NCBI GenBank assembly: GCA_031272565.1
Contig: JAISTN010000145.1
Coordinates: 1-6,684, forward strand
Direction of reading: 5' to 3'
From: Bifidobacteriaceae bacterium
GTDB taxonomy: Bacteria; Actinomycetota; Actinomycetes; Actinomycetales; WQXJ01
DNA: 6,684 bases
The translations under genes were made by a program, and so were the position numbers. The notes beneath the pieces are model-generated. The model saw only the letters and a program-made list of their open reading frames with translations. It did not search any database and had not been told where the DNA came from. Below are positions 5,976 to 6,684 of this stretch, piece by piece. The stretch's first letter is position 1. Each line of letters starts with the position of its first letter.

Positions 5976-6684
5976 ATGCGATCTCTCCCTTTCCTTAAGA
6001 AAGCCCTACCTTCATCTCTACTAGCCCTGACCTTGGCCGCCACCCTTGGCGGCCTTCCGGCGGCGGCGGCGCCCGCTGCCGTCACCCCCGCCAACAACTC
6101 GGTGGCCCCGGCGGCCGTCCCGGCCGCCACCCCCAGCGGTGACCTGACCGTCGAAGTCGAAGGCCGGGTCATCTTCTACGCTCATGATGAGGTGGAAGGT
6201 GGCGATGGCGGCGTCATCTACAAGATCAAGACGGAGCAGGGCGTCCAGGTTGAGGTCACAGACCCGGCGATCATCGAACAGATCCAAGGCGCGCAGACGG
6301 TGACCGCCGAAGTGTCAGTACCGGCCGCGACCGTAACGGAATTGGACCCACCTGAGCAGACGGTGCTGGCCCAGGATTCGTCTGACGGTGCCGTCGATGG
6401 ATCTACTGCGCCGGCCCAGGCACTGTTGACCGTAGCGGCGGCCAACGGCACCGCCACGGTCACCGCCGTCGATGTGGTGGTGGCGGCCCCCGCCGCGCCG
6501 CCAACCGTCCCTTCCGGCACCATCACCCATAAGTTCTGGGTCTTGATAGTTGACCCGACTACGGGCTACACCGGCGCGGCGGGGAAGGCTGCCACCACCG
6601 CGGAGCGAACAACCCTCCAGAAGTTGCTGGACAACACCAAGGCATTCTACGAACAGAACACCACCTGGAAGTGGAGCTTCACGC
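5976..6684 (+). CDS. Second secreted metzincin-type protease, N-terminal part (3' partial)
   Basis: The frame is open from the ATG at 5976 to the end of the window (236 codons). It starts with a signal peptide (MRSLPFLKK, then LLALTLAATLGGLPA, cleavage near AAAA-PA at about residue 32) almost identical to that of the previous gene. Residues 55-116 form a small beta-rich domain (EGRVIFYAH, GVIYKIKTEQGVQVEV, then AEVSVP), followed by an Ala/Val/Thr-rich linker to residue 184. From residue 185 HKFWVLIVDP, GYTGA, ATTAER and the following helix align with the start of the catalytic domain of the first protease (RFWVLILEP, GYTGA, ATTTER). The zinc motif lies beyond the window, so protease activity is inferred by homology to the neighbour. 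The extra N-terminal domain resembles the segment that precedes the catalytic domain in some gametolysin-like proteases and may be a propeptide; the first gene lacks it. Confidence 0.88.
   Translation, partial: MRSLPFLKKALPSSLLALTLAATLGGLPAAAAPAAVTPANNSVAPAAVPAATPSGDLTVEVEGRVIFYAHDEVEGGDGGVIYKIKTEQGVQVEVTDPAIIEQIQGAQTVTAEVSVPAATVTELDPPEQTVLAQDSSDGAVDGSTAPAQALLTVAAANGTATVTAVDVVVAAPAAPPTVPSGTITHKFWVLIVDPTTGYTGAAGKAATTAERTTLQKLLDNTKAFYEQNTTWKWSFT

Noticed and set aside
5976..6172. Minus-strand ORF (about 5942-6172) as a small gene divergent from the second protease
   Set aside because: It is antisense to the second signal peptide and its leader. The similar minus-strand ORF at 628-954 shares residues only because the sense leader and signal peptide are conserved.

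Overview
The window reads as a high-GC Gram-positive genome (Actinomycetota). The evidence is uniformly GC-rich coding sequence with strong third-position G/C bias, an AT-poor intergenic style, and large secreted proteins built from Ig-like repeats carrying the Y-[QE]-W-Y-R-G signature. The sequence does not allow a genus call. All real genes lie on the plus strand. The long minus-strand and shifted-frame ORFs are by-products of GC-rich repetitive coding sequence.

Layout: (1) 1-545 is the 3' end of a gene whose product ends in two Ig-like domains. (2) 546-700 is an intergenic region with two GC-rich hairpins directly after the stop codon, then a short leader carrying the ribosome binding site. 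(3) 701-5731 is one complete 1,676-residue secreted metalloprotease: signal peptide, metzincin catalytic domain (HEMGHTLGLTH plus a downstream Met-turn), a BACON-like domain, a PPC-like domain, eight Ig-like repeats (R1-R8) and three copies of an unrecognised ~100-residue domain, here called X. The order is R1-X1-R2..R7-X2-R8-X3. (4) 5732-5975 is an intergenic region with the same pattern of two hairpins and then a leader. (5) 5976-6684 is the 5' part of a second, related protease gene that runs off the window. It has nearly the same signal peptide and the same start of the catalytic domain, but an extra ~110-residue segment between them.

The window is therefore part of a tandem cluster of paralogous secreted multidomain proteins, at least two of them proteases. 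They are probably separate transcription units, because hairpins separate them and each has its own copy of a conserved leader. The protease would cleave an extracellular substrate while the long repeat stalk and the X domains provide reach or binding. The substrate is not evident, and no LPXTG-type wall anchor or C-terminal membrane segment is present.

The most promising undescribed elements are domain X (three divergent copies, each with two cysteines exactly 33 residues apart) and the leader shared by the two protease genes, in which a CCTTC block can pair with the Shine-Dalgarno sequence.
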